Part shown: in pieces, positions 16,496 to 24,708 of the stretch
Position numbering within the stretch: the first letter of the stretch is position 1
Layout: each line of letters opens with the position of its first letter
Origin: Microbispora rosea subsp. aerata
GTDB taxonomy: Bacteria > Actinomycetota > Actinomycetes > Streptosporangiales > Streptosporangiaceae
Reading direction: 5' to 3'
Length of the DNA: 64,000 nucleotides
Assembly (NCBI RefSeq): GCF_014647835.1
Contig: NZ_BMPY01000029.1
Location: 36,728-100,727 of the forward strand
Program-made: the position numbers and the translations under genes
The notes under the pieces: generated by a model
Told to the model about the DNA's origin: nothing
The model's input: only the letters and a program-made list of their open reading frames with translations
The model's database searches: none

Positions 16496-16828
16496 TCACG
16501 ACCCGATCTCGCGTCGATGGCGTGGTATCTCGTTTTGGTCAGACGAGGTCAAGCCCGGGGGTGGAGGAGGCTGATGACCTCTTTGATTGGCCCCGATTAC
16601 GGCAACGTATGGCAAAAGAACGGCCCCCGCGACGAACAGCGCCTTGACCGGCCAGGGGGCGGGCACCGCGACGGCCAGAATGAGGCAGAGGAGGCGGATG
16701 CCCATTTTGATGAGGTAACTGATCTCCCGCTTGCGCATGTCGTCGGACAGCGACGGCTGGGCGTCCGTCACCTGGTGAACGACCGGGCGGTTTTTTCGCA
16801 ACCTGCGCCATGGATTCACGATTTCCAC
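16496..16828 (-). CDS. DUF3099 family membrane protein
   Basis: A 110-residue protein. The polar N-terminus contains VHQVTDAQPSLSDDMRKREISYLIKMGIR, the DUF3099 start pattern. Two hydrophobic segments follow (about residues 45-61 and 63-80), and then a Pro-rich cytosolic tail. No biochemical role is known. The GTG at 16828 is the preferred start; an ATG at 16864 would add 12 Pro/Ser-rich residues. It diverges from the dodecin gene, with under 80 bp between starts, and ends just before the C-rich small RNA. Confidence 0.75.
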   Translation of the reverse strand: MEIVNPWRRLRKNRPVVHQVTDAQPSLSDDMRKREISYLIKMGIRLLCLILAVAVPAPWPVKALFVAGAVLLPYVAVIGANQRGHQPPPPPGLTSSDQNEIPRHRREIGS

Positions 16829-16904
16829 GGTAGACCCCGAGGGAGGCGGGGGTGACGCCCGCATGGCGCTACGATCACGCCACAGGCGCAGGCAGGAGGA
16901 CGTG

Positions 16905-17120
16905 ATGTCGGATCGCACCTACCGGGTGACCGAGATAGTGGGCACCTCGGCCGAGAGCGTCGATCAGGCCATCCGCAACGGCGTCAGGCGGGCCGCTCGG
17001 ACGCTGCGGCACCTGGACTGGTTCGAGGTGACCGAGGTACGCGGGCACATCGTGGACGGAGAGGTGGCCCACTTCCAGGTCGGCATGAAGGTCGGCTTCC
17101 GCCTGGAGGACGCCGAATAG
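16905..17120 (+). CDS. Dodecin
   Basis: A 71-residue flavin-storing dodecamer subunit. The protein matches the family along its full length: YRVTEIVGTSAESVDQAIRNG, then W39 in LDWFEVTEVRG, the aromatic residue that stacks on the flavin, and a final FQVGMKVGFRLE strand. Length and motif order are typical. GGAGG lies 8 nt before the ATG. It converges on the pmbA gene, separated by a strong hairpin. Confidence 0.92.
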   Translation: MSDRTYRVTEIVGTSAESVDQAIRNGVRRAARTLRHLDWFEVTEVRGHIVDGEVAHFQVGMKVGFRLEDAE

Positions 17121-17141
17121 GCGGCGCGGCGGACCCGGATC

Positions 17142-17164
17142 CCCGGGAGCGCCGCTCCCGGGGA
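17142..17164. terminator. Hairpin between dodecin and pmbA
   Basis: CCCCGGGAG pairs with CTCCCGGGG over CGCCG. It is symmetrical and sits between convergent genes, so it may stop both. Confidence 0.6.
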
Positions 17165-17185
17165 GATCCGTGACGGAGGCGGGCT

Positions 17186-18568
17186 CTAGCTGGCCTGGCT
17201 GACCGTCGACATGTTGAAGTCGGGCACGCGGATCGGCGGCATGACGGTGCGGGTGAACCAGTCGTTCCACTCGCGGGGCAGCGTCTGCTCGCTCGCGCCC
17301 ACCTCGGTGAGGCGGCCCAGCAGGTCGACCGGCGACTCGTTGAAGCGGAAGTTGTTGACCTCGCCCACGACCTCGCCGTTCTCCACGAGGTAGACGCCGT
17401 CCCTGGTCAGCCCGGTCAGGAGCAGCGACTGCGGGTCGACCTCCCGGATGTACCACAGGCAGGTCAGCAGCAGGCCCCGCTCGGTCGAGGCGACCATCTC
17501 CTCCAGCGACCGGCCGCCCTCGGGCCCCGTCATGATCAGGTTGTCGATCTGCGGGGTGGCGGCGAGGCCGGTCAGCTCGGCGGAGTGCCGGGTCTGCACC
17601 AGGTTGGCCAGCGTGCCGTCGCTGATCCACTCGGTGCGGGCCAGGGGCAGGCCGTTGTCGAAGACCGACTGCTCCCGGCTGGAGGAGTGCGCGACGACGA
17701 ACGGCGCGCACTCGATGCCCGGCCGCGCCGGATCGCTGTGCAGCGACACCGGCAGCGGCGACAGCCGCTCGCCCACCCGCGTGCCGCCGCCGGGCCGGGA
17801 GAACACCGTGCGGCCGTCCGCGGCGTCCCGCGCGCCCGCCGACCAGTACAGGTAAATCATCAGGTCGGAGACCGCCGTCGGCGGAAGGAGCGTCTCGTAG
17901 CGGCCCGGCTCCAGGCTGATCCGCCGCTTGGCCCAGTCGAGCCGCCGGGTGAGCGCCTCGTCCAGGGCGGCCACGTCCACGTCGGAGAAGTCGCGGGTGG
18001 CCACGCCCGTCCACGCCGAGCGCGACAGGTCGGCCGACTTGGCGTTCAGTTCGAGCCGGCCGGTCGGCTGGTCGTGGCGCAGCCGAAGGCCGGTGGACGA
18101 GCCGACGAACGTGGAGGTCACGATGTGCTCGGCGAAGCCGTACAGCTTGCGTCCCGAGACGTCGGCGGCGGCGAACGCCTCGCCGAGCGCGGGGGCGAAG
18201 TCCTTGAACACGTCGATGGAGGTCGGCTCCACCGGCCGATCCCAGCCCTCGCCGGCGGTGCCCTCGACCAGCGGCCGGACGTCCTCCGACGGCTGGGCCT
18301 CCCGCGCGGCGCGGTCCGCCGCCGCCACCACGTCCGCGAGCTGGCCGGGCCGTACGGCGGAGCGTGAGACGACCCCCACCCCGGCGCCCACGACGGAGAT
18401 CACGGTGAGCGATGACGAGCGCGCGACCCCGTTGGTCGTCAGCGTGTTGCCGGCGAAGCGCAGGTTGGCGGTCGAGCCCTCGTCCACGATGACGACGCAG
18501 CCGTCGGCCTCGCTCAGGGCGAGCGCCCGCTCCACCGTCTCCTGCGGTGTGGTCACCCCGTCGCTCAC
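17186..18568 (-). CDS. pmbA: TldE/PmbA-type metalloprotease subunit
   Basis: A 460-residue paralogue of TldD without the HExxH motif, the non-catalytic partner in TldD/TldE proteases that cut small unfolded peptides. Family features include RFAGNTLTTNGV near the N-terminus, SSTGLRLRHDQPTG in the middle, and the C-terminal LTRDGVYLVENGEVVGEVNNFRFNESP. The GTG start at 18568 overlaps the tldD stop by 4 nt, so the pair is translationally coupled in fixed stoichiometry. No peptide-antibiotic genes are adjacent, so the role is likely general. Confidence 0.88.
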   Translation of the reverse strand: MSDGVTTPQETVERALALSEADGCVVIVDEGSTANLRFAGNTLTTNGVARSSSLTVISVVGAGVGVVSRSAVRPGQLADVVAAADRAAREAQPSEDVRPLVEGTAGEGWDRPVEPTSIDVFKDFAPALGEAFAAADVSGRKLYGFAEHIVTSTFVGSSTGLRLRHDQPTGRLELNAKSADLSRSAWTGVATRDFSDVDVAALDEALTRRLDWAKRRISLEPGRYETLLPPTAVSDLMIYLYWSAGARDAADGRTVFSRPGGGTRVGERLSPLPVSLHSDPARPGIECAPFVVAHSSSREQSVFDNGLPLARTEWISDGTLANLVQTRHSAELTGLAATPQIDNLIMTGPEGGRSLEEMVASTERGLLLTCLWYIREVDPQSLLLTGLTRDGVYLVENGEVVGEVNNFRFNESPVDLLGRLTEVGASEQTLPREWNDWFTRTVMPPIRVPDFNMSTVSQAS

Positions 18569-20058
18569 TTGCCACCCTCCTGGACGGTGTTGAGGATCCG
18601 TACGCCGCGGAACAGCGCCGCCGGAGCGCCGTGGCTGACCGGCGCGACCTGGCCCGGCTGGCCCTTGCCGCAGTTGAAGGCGCCGCCCAGCACGTAGGTC
18701 TGCGGGCCGCCGACGGCCTCCATGGAGCGCCAGAAGTCCGTGGTGGTCGCCTGGTAGGCCACGTCGCGAAGCTGCCCGGCCAGGCGGCCGTTTTCGATCT
18801 TGTAGAACCGCTGGCCGGTGAACTGGAAGTTGTAGCGCTGCATGTCGATCGACCAGCTCTTGTCGCCGACGATGTAGACGCCGCGCTCGACCCCCGAGAT
18901 CAGCTCGTCGGTGGACGGGCCGTCCGGGGCCGGCTGGAGCGACACGTTGGCCATCCGCTGCATCGGCACGTGGCCGGGGGAGTCGGCGAACGCGCAGCCG
19001 TTCGACCGCCCGAGGCCCTTCAGCAGCGCCATCCGCCGGTCGAGCTGGTAGCCGACGAGCGTGCCCTCGCGGACGATGTCGAAGGACTGACCGGCCACGC
19101 CCTCGTCGTCCCAGCCGACGGTGGCCAGGCCGTGCTCGACCGTGCGGTCGCCCGTCACGTTCATCACCGGCGAGCCGTAGCGCAGGGTGCCGAGCTGGTC
19201 GAAGGTGGCGAAGGAGGTGCCGGCGTAGGCAGCCTCGTAGCCGAGCGCCCGGTCGAGCTCGGTCGCGTGGCCGATCGACTCGTGGATCGTCAGCCACAGG
19301 TTCGACGGGTCGATCACCAGGTCGTACGTCCCGGCCTCCACCGAGGGGGCCTTGAGCTTCTCGTCCAGCAGGTCGGGGATCTGGGCCAGCTCGGCGGGGA
19401 AGTCCCAGCCGGTGCCGGTCAGGTACTCATACCCCCGGCCGACCGGCGGGGCGAGCGTGCGCATGTCGTCGAACCGCTCGCCGTCGGCCCGCATCGCGGT
19501 CAGGACCGGGTGCACCCGCACGCGCTGCTGGGTGGTCACCGTGCCGGCCGTGTCGGCGTAGAACTTCTGCTCCTTGACCTGCATGAGCGAGGCGGAGACG
19601 TGGTCGGCCCGGCCGAGCAGGCCGGCGGACCACTCCGCGAGCAGCGCCGTCTTGTCCCGCAGCGGCACCTCGAACGGGTCGATCTCGTAGGACGACACCC
19701 AGGTCACGTCGTCGTACACCGGCTCGGGGGCCAGCTCGACCGGCTCGCGGTTGATGGGCGCGCTGACCGCCGCCACCCGCACGGCCTCCTCCGCGGCCCG
19801 CGCCGCCGCCTCCGGGGTCAGCTCGATCCCGGACGCGAAGCCCCATGTGCCATCCTTGATCACGCGTACGGCGAAGCCGAGGTCGTCGGCGTCCGAGGAG
19901 CCTTCGAGCCGGGCGTCGAACATGCGCAGCGTCTCGGCGCGTACGCGTTCGAGCCGGAACGAGGCGTGCTCGGCTCCCAGGTCACGGGCGCGCTGCAGGG
20001 CCGCGTCCGCCAGCCGCCGCAGCGGCAGGGCGAGGAAGTCGGGGTCGATCTGGCGCAT
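18565..20058 (-). CDS. tldD: TldD metalloprotease catalytic subunit
   Basis: A 497-residue zinc protease. The active site H259-E-S-I-G-H264 is present, and the C-terminal GAFNCGKGQPGQ motif supplies the third-ligand region. It forms a heterodimer with the coupled PmbA-type protein. I use the ATG at 20058 because a TAGGAT box (20071-20066) lies 7 nt upstream, which fits a leaderless mRNA; a GTG two codons earlier (20064) is only 1 nt from that box. It diverges from fabG, which also appears leaderless. Confidence 0.9.
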   Translation of the reverse strand: MRQIDPDFLALPLRRLADAALQRARDLGAEHASFRLERVRAETLRMFDARLEGSSDADDLGFAVRVIKDGTWGFASGIELTPEAAARAAEEAVRVAAVSAPINREPVELAPEPVYDDVTWVSSYEIDPFEVPLRDKTALLAEWSAGLLGRADHVSASLMQVKEQKFYADTAGTVTTQQRVRVHPVLTAMRADGERFDDMRTLAPPVGRGYEYLTGTGWDFPAELAQIPDLLDEKLKAPSVEAGTYDLVIDPSNLWLTIHESIGHATELDRALGYEAAYAGTSFATFDQLGTLRYGSPVMNVTGDRTVEHGLATVGWDDEGVAGQSFDIVREGTLVGYQLDRRMALLKGLGRSNGCAFADSPGHVPMQRMANVSLQPAPDGPSTDELISGVERGVYIVGDKSWSIDMQRYNFQFTGQRFYKIENGRLAGQLRDVAYQATTTDFWRSMEAVGGPQTYVLGGAFNCGKGQPGQVAPVSHGAPAALFRGVRILNTVQEGGK

Positions 20059-20135
20059 GTCCACGATCCTAACCCTGTGATCTTGTGCCCAGCGGACAAG
20101 TGGGCTACCCCCAAGTAGCCGATACCGTCGGTCGC

Positions 20136-20840
20136 ATGGTTCGCTCTGTACTCGTCACCGGCGGAAATCGCGGCATCGGCCTCGCGATCGCCCGCGAGCT
20201 CGCCGCCGCGGGGGACGCCGTCGCCATCACCTACCGTTCCGGCGAGCCCCCGGAGGGGCTGTTCGGGGTCCGCTGCGACGTGACGAGCTCCGCCGACGTC
20301 GACGCCGCCTTCGAGAAGGTCGAGGCGGAGCACGGCCCGGTCGAGGTGGTCGTCGCCAACGCGGGGATCACCAAGGACACGCTGCTGCCGATGATGAAGG
20401 AAGAGACCTTCACCGACGTCATCGACACCAACCTGACCGGCGCCTACCGCGTCGCCAAGCGAGCCGTGCGGCCGATGCTGCGCATGCGGCGCGGGCGCAT
20501 CATCCTGATCTCCTCCGTCGTCGGCCTGTCGGGCTCGGCGGGCCAGACCAACTACGCCGCTTCCAAGGCCGGCCTGGTCGGCTTCGGCCGGTCGCTCGCC
20601 CGTGAGCTCGGCCCGCGCGGCATCACGGTGAACGTGGTCGCGCCGGGGTTCGTGGAGACCGACATGACCGCGGTGCTCAGCGAGGAGCAGCGGGAGCAGA
20701 TCCGCAAGAGCATCCCGCTCGGGCGGCAGGCGCAGGCGGAGGAGGTCGCCCGGGTCGTCAGGTTCCTGGCGAGCGACGACGCCTCCTACATCACCGGGGC
20801 GGTCATCCCCGTCGACGGCGGCCTCGGCATGGGCCACTGA
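20136..20840 (+). CDS. fabG: 3-oxoacyl-ACP reductase FabG
   Basis: A 234-residue short-chain dehydrogenase reducing 3-ketoacyl-ACP with NADPH in type II fatty acid synthesis. TGGNRGIG (8-15) binds the cofactor, NAGITKD is the NAG motif, S127, Y140 and K144 are the catalytic triad, and PGFVETDM follows. The C-terminal FLASDDASYITGAVIPVDGG is typical of FabG. A TACCGT box (20123-20128) is 7 nt from the ATG, without a Shine-Dalgarno site, so a leaderless mRNA is likely. The fabI gene follows 29 bp later, the same order as mycobacterial mabA-inhA. Confidence 0.93.
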   Translation: MVRSVLVTGGNRGIGLAIARELAAAGDAVAITYRSGEPPEGLFGVRCDVTSSADVDAAFEKVEAEHGPVEVVVANAGITKDTLLPMMKEETFTDVIDTNLTGAYRVAKRAVRPMLRMRRGRIILISSVVGLSGSAGQTNYAASKAGLVGFGRSLARELGPRGITVNVVAPGFVETDMTAVLSEEQREQIRKSIPLGRQAQAEEVARVVRFLASDDASYITGAVIPVDGGLGMGH

Positions 20841-20869
20841 GCCGGACACCCGACTGACTGGAGCTGGAC

Positions 20870-21634
20870 ATGGGTTTGCTGGACGGGAAGCGACTGCTGG
20901 TCACCGGCGTCCTCACCGACGCGTCGATCGCCTTCAACGTGGCGAAGCTGGCCCAGGAGGAGGGCGCCCGGGTCGTGCTGACCGGCTACGGCCGCCTCAG
21001 CCTGGTCGAGCGCATCGCCAAGCGGCTGCCCGAGCCGCCTCCGGTGATCGAGCTGGACGTCCAGAACAACGATCACCTCGACACGCTCGCGGACCGCGTC
21101 GGCGAGCACCTCGACGGCCTGGACGGGGTGGTCCACTCGATCGGGTTCGCCCCGCAGTCCTGCCTGGGCGGCAACTTCCTCAACACCTCGTGGGAGGACG
21201 TCGCCACCGCGGTCCACGTCTCGACGTTCTCGTTCAAGTCCCTCGCCGTCGCCTGCCTGCCGCTGATGAAGGAAGGCGGCGCGATCGTCGGCCTCGACTT
21301 CGACGCGACCAAGGCGTGGCCGGTCTACGACTGGATGGGCGTGGCCAAGGCCGGGCTGGAGTCGTGCTCCCGCTACCTCGCCCGTGACCTGGGCAAGCAC
21401 GGCATCCGGGTCAACCTCGTCGCCGCCGGTCCGCTGCGCACGATGGCGGCCAAGAGCATCCCCGGGTTCAAGGAGTTCGAGGACTCCTGGCCGGAGCGCG
21501 CGCCGCTCGGCTGGGACCTGGCGGACACCGCGCCGGCCGCCAAGGCGTGCATCGCGCTGCTGTCGGACTGGTTCCCCGCCACCACCGGCGAGATCGTGCA
21601 CGTCGACGGCGGCGTGCACGCGATGGGCGCCTGA
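20870..21634 (+). CDS. fabI: Enoyl-ACP reductase FabI (InhA type)
   Basis: A 254-residue NADH-dependent reductase of the final elongation step. It carries the altered glycine motif VTGVLTDASIAFNVAK, and catalytic Y153-x6-K160 in VYDWMGVAKAG, matching Y158/K165 of InhA. The protein ends with EIVHVDGGVHAMGA. The pair with FabG suggests a shared transcript. A perfect 15-bp hairpin downstream ends it. There is no sign of mycolic-acid genes here, so the role is ordinary fatty acid synthesis. Confidence 0.93.
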   Translation: MGLLDGKRLLVTGVLTDASIAFNVAKLAQEEGARVVLTGYGRLSLVERIAKRLPEPPPVIELDVQNNDHLDTLADRVGEHLDGLDGVVHSIGFAPQSCLGGNFLNTSWEDVATAVHVSTFSFKSLAVACLPLMKEGGAIVGLDFDATKAWPVYDWMGVAKAGLESCSRYLARDLGKHGIRVNLVAAGPLRTMAAKSIPGFKEFEDSWPERAPLGWDLADTAPAAKACIALLSDWFPATTGEIVHVDGGVHAMGA

Positions 21635-21665
21635 CGGCGCGACGGGCTCGCATATCCGAACGTCC

Positions 21666-21702
21666 GGCACGGGCCGCGGTTCACATGACCGCGGCCCGTG
21701 CC
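21666..21702. terminator. 15-bp perfect hairpin between fabI and ssuD
   Basis: GGCACGGGCCGCGGT pairs exactly with ACCGCGGCCCGTGCC over a 7-nt loop. It lies between convergent genes and probably serves both. Confidence 0.7.
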
Positions 21703-21725
21703 CGCGTGTCGTCAGCGGGGGCGCC

Positions 21726-22883
21726 TCATCGGGGCGCGGCGCCGGCGAACGGGATGGCGGCGGGCACCGGCTCCTCCGCCGCGCCCGCGGGGTGCCGCCA
21801 CAGCCCCTTGCGGCGCAGCAGGGGCAGCACGCCCTCGCCGAACCAGTAGGCCTCCTCCAGGTGCGGGTGGCCGGACAGCACGAACTCCTCGATGCCGAGC
21901 GCGTGATACTCCTCGATCCGCTCGGCCACCTCGGCGTGGCTGCCCACGAGCGCCGTGCCCGCCCCGCCGCGGACCAGGCCCACCCCAGCCCACAGGTTCG
22001 GCGAGACCTCCAGCGCGTCGGTGCGGCCCCCGTGCAGGGCGAGCATCCGCCGCTGCCCCTCCGACCCGCTGCGCGCGAGACCGGCCTGGACCGAGGCGAT
22101 GACCTCCGGGTCGAGCGCGGCCAGCAGCCGCTCGGCCTCCGCCCACGCCTGCGCCGAGGTGTCCCGGCTGATGACGTGCAGCCGGATGCCGAACCGCACC
22201 TCGCGGCCGGCCGCCGCGGCCTCCCGGCGGATCCAGGCGATCTTCTCGGCGACCTGCGCGGGCGGCTCGCCCCAGGTCAGGTAGACGTCGCTGTGCCGGG
22301 CCGCCACCCGGCCGGCGGGCGCGGACGAGCCGCCGAAGTACACGGTGGGCGCCGGGGACGGCACCCGGCTCAGCGCGGCGTCGGCCACCCTGACGTGCTT
22401 GCCGTCGAAGGTGACCCGCTCGCCGCGCCACAGGCGGCGTACGACCGTGAGGAACTCGTCGGTGCGCTCGTAGCGCTCGTCCTTGGTCAGGAAGTCGCCG
22501 TAGGCGCGCTGCTCGTGGTCCTCGCCGCCGGTGACGACGTTGACGAGCAGGCGTCCGCCCGAGTGCCGCTGGAAGGTGGCGGCCATCTGCGCGGCGAGCG
22601 TGGGCGACAGCAGCCCCGGCCGGAAGGCCACCAGGAACTTCAGCCGTTCGGAGCCGGCGACCAGCATGGCGGTGGTCAGCCAGGCGTCCTCGCACCAGGC
22701 ACCCGTGGGGGTGAGCGCGCCCTCGAAGCCGAGCTGCTCGGCCGCGCGCACGATCTGGCCGAGGTACGCCAGGGTGGCCGGGCGGTCCCCGCTCGCCGTG
22801 GTGATGTCGGTGCCGTGCCCGCCGCCGACGAGGTGCCGGCTGTCGCCGTACGTCGGCAGGAACCAGTGGAACGTCAGTGTCAT
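21726..22883 (-). CDS. ssuD: FMNH2-dependent alkanesulfonate monooxygenase SsuD
   Basis: A 385-residue LLM-class flavin monooxygenase that releases sulfite from alkanesulfonates. FHWFLPTYGDSR at the N-terminus, the R-G-L stretch FRPGLLSPTLAAQMAATFQRHSGGR, VNVVTGGEDHEQ, YFGGSSAPAG, and LSGHPHLEEAYWFGEGVLPLL all match SsuD. The length is normal for the family. It needs reduced FMN from the SsuE-like protein encoded just upstream (10-bp gap). It is the last gene of the sulfur operon. Confidence 0.9.
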   Translation of the reverse strand: MTLTFHWFLPTYGDSRHLVGGGHGTDITTASGDRPATLAYLGQIVRAAEQLGFEGALTPTGAWCEDAWLTTAMLVAGSERLKFLVAFRPGLLSPTLAAQMAATFQRHSGGRLLVNVVTGGEDHEQRAYGDFLTKDERYERTDEFLTVVRRLWRGERVTFDGKHVRVADAALSRVPSPAPTVYFGGSSAPAGRVAARHSDVYLTWGEPPAQVAEKIAWIRREAAAAGREVRFGIRLHVISRDTSAQAWAEAERLLAALDPEVIASVQAGLARSGSEGQRRMLALHGGRTDALEVSPNLWAGVGLVRGGAGTALVGSHAEVAERIEEYHALGIEEFVLSGHPHLEEAYWFGEGVLPLLRRKGLWRHPAGAAEEPVPAAIPFAGAAPR

Positions 22884-22893
22884 GGGGGTCCTT

Positions 22894-23445
22894 TCACGAG
22901 GCGGCCAGCAGCGGGCGGCGCGCGTCCACGGCCGACGCGAAGGCGTCGACCACGCGGTGGAGCGGGGCGGCGTGCTCCGGGTCCAGGGCGACCTCGCCGC
23001 CGTCGATCGTGATGTGCCGGTCGAGGACGAACCATCCCGGCACCACGTGGTCGGCTCCGAGCGAGGTCAGCACCGGGCGCAGCGCGTAGTCGATGGCCAG
23101 CACGTGGGCGGGGCTGCCGCCGGTGACCAGCGGCAGCACGACCTTGCCCGCGAACGCGAACTGCGGCAGCAGGTCGAGCAGCGCCTTCAGCAGGCCGCTG
23201 TAGGCCGCTTTGTACACGGGGGAGGCGACCACGACGCCGTCCGCCTCCTCGACGAGGCGGACGGCCTCGGCGATGCGCGGATGCCCCGTGTCGGCCGCGA
23301 GCAGCGCCCTCGCGGGCAGGTCGCGCGCCCGCAGGGCGGCGACCTCGTGGCCGGCCCGGCGCAGCCGGTCGGAGACGTGCGCGCACAGGGCCGCGGTACG
23401 CGAGACGGCCGAGGGGCTGCCCGACAGGACGACGATGGTGGACAT
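22894..23445 (-). CDS. ssuE: NAD(P)H-dependent FMN reductase, SsuE type
   Basis: A 183-residue flavodoxin-fold reductase supplying FMNH2 to SsuD and SfnG. The phosphate-binding loop LSGSPSAVSRTAAL is at the N-terminus. SPVYKAAYSGLLKALLDLLPQ is the dimer-interface helix typical of SsuE/MsuE, and GGSPAHVLAIDYALRPVL follows. It sits between ssuD and the sfnB-like gene, the position expected of a shared reductase for two flavin monooxygenases. Confidence 0.87.
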   Translation of the reverse strand: MSTIVVLSGSPSAVSRTAALCAHVSDRLRRAGHEVAALRARDLPARALLAADTGHPRIAEAVRLVEEADGVVVASPVYKAAYSGLLKALLDLLPQFAFAGKVVLPLVTGGSPAHVLAIDYALRPVLTSLGADHVVPGWFVLDRHITIDGGEVALDPEHAAPLHRVVDAFASAVDARRPLLAAS

Positions 23446-23496
23446 GGCGGAACCTCCGTCAGATGAGGCCGGATCGGGGTGGGGCCGGATCCGGGG

Positions 23497-24705
23497 TCAG
23501 ATCAGGCCGTGCCGCGGGGGCGGGGTCCGGTTCAGCGCGTACCGGCCGATGTGCTGGATCTTCCAGCGCACCGGGTCGTGCAGGGTGTGGGTGCGGGCGT
23601 TTCGCCAGTGCCGGTGCAGGTTCAGCGAGTCCAGCGCCGACCGGGTGCCGGACACCTCGAAGAGGGCGTCGGCGACCCGCACGGCGGCCGGGTCGGCGAA
23701 GGCCTTCGCCGTGGCGACCGCGATGGAGGCCGCCGCGGCGCTGTCGTCGTCGAGCCGTTCCCGCGCGCGGTCGACCGCCCGCCCGGCCTCGCCCAGCAGG
23801 GCCTCTGCGGCCCGTACGGCGACCTCCAGCTCGCCGAAGCGCTGGATCGTCAGGGGATCGTCGGCGGCCCTGTCGACGCCGCTTTCGAACCACGGCCTGC
23901 TGCGGGTCCGGACGAACTCGGCGGCCTCGGTGAGCGCGCCGCGGGCGATGCCCACGTCGATCGCGGCGTGCAGCAGCTGCGCGTGGGCGCCGTGCAGCTG
24001 CGGCCCGGTGAAGGTCAGGTGGTGCGGCACCACGTGCTCCGCCGGGACCCGCACCCCCTCCAGGCGGACCGTGCCGCTGGCCGTGGTCCGCTGGCCCATG
24101 CCGTCCCAGTCGTCCACGACCGTGAGCCCGGGGGCGCCCGCCGGCACGTACGCGACGACGAGCCGGTCGGCGGGGTCTTTCGCCAGCACGGGGATCCAGT
24201 CGGCGAACAGCGCGCCGGTGGAGTAGTGCTTGACGCCGTCGAGGACGTAGCCGCCGTCCTCGGCGGGCCGCAGCCGGGTGCGGTAGTCCTGCACGTGCCG
24301 GGTGCCCGCCTCGGACTGGGCGTTGCCGAACCGCCTGCCCGCCAGGACCTCGGCGAAGAAGAACTTCCGCTGCGCCGCGGACCCCTGCTGCCGCAGCACG
24401 TTGACGTACACGAAGTGGCTCTGCGGGATCTGGGCGATGTTCGGATCGGCGGTGGCGAGCAGGCGGACGACCTCCGCCAACGTGGCGCTGCGCACGTCGG
24501 CGCCGCCGTGCTCGCGGGGGACGGTGATGCCGAGCAGGCCGCTCGCCGACAGCTCGGCCAGCTCGGCGTACGGCAGCTCGCGGCGGGCGTCGCGTTCGGC
24601 GGCGCCGCGCGCGAACCGGCCGGTCAGCTCGGCGGCGACGGCGAGGGCCTCCTCGTCGCCGGTGATGACGTGCGCGGTCTCAGGCGGGCCGGCGAGATCG
24701 GTCAT
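23497..24705 (-). CDS. sfnB: SfnB-family sulfur acquisition oxidoreductase
   Basis: A 402-residue acyl-CoA-dehydrogenase-fold flavoprotein. GITVPREHGGADV in the N-terminal helical domain, AQSEAGTRHVQDYRTRL and GVKHYSTGALFADWIPV in the middle domain, and the C-terminal RHWRNARTHTLHDPVRWKIQHIGRY are typical of SfnB/DszC-like proteins rather than true acyl-CoA dehydrogenases. SfnB is linked to use of dimethyl sulfone and related sulfur sources, with unclear chemistry. The sfnG stop lies 3 bp upstream of its ATG. Confidence 0.85.
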   Translation of the reverse strand: MTDLAGPPETAHVITGDEEALAVAAELTGRFARGAAERDARRELPYAELAELSASGLLGITVPREHGGADVRSATLAEVVRLLATADPNIAQIPQSHFVYVNVLRQQGSAAQRKFFFAEVLAGRRFGNAQSEAGTRHVQDYRTRLRPAEDGGYVLDGVKHYSTGALFADWIPVLAKDPADRLVVAYVPAGAPGLTVVDDWDGMGQRTTASGTVRLEGVRVPAEHVVPHHLTFTGPQLHGAHAQLLHAAIDVGIARGALTEAAEFVRTRSRPWFESGVDRAADDPLTIQRFGELEVAVRAAEALLGEAGRAVDRARERLDDDSAAAASIAVATAKAFADPAAVRVADALFEVSGTRSALDSLNLHRHWRNARTHTLHDPVRWKIQHIGRYALNRTPPPRHGLI

Positions 24706-24708
24706 GGC

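Noticed and set aside
16314-16574. Plus-strand 86-codon frame over the C-rich small RNA region
   Set aside because: It crosses three hairpins and the DUF3099 3' end, has no ribosome site, and its protein is low-complexity.
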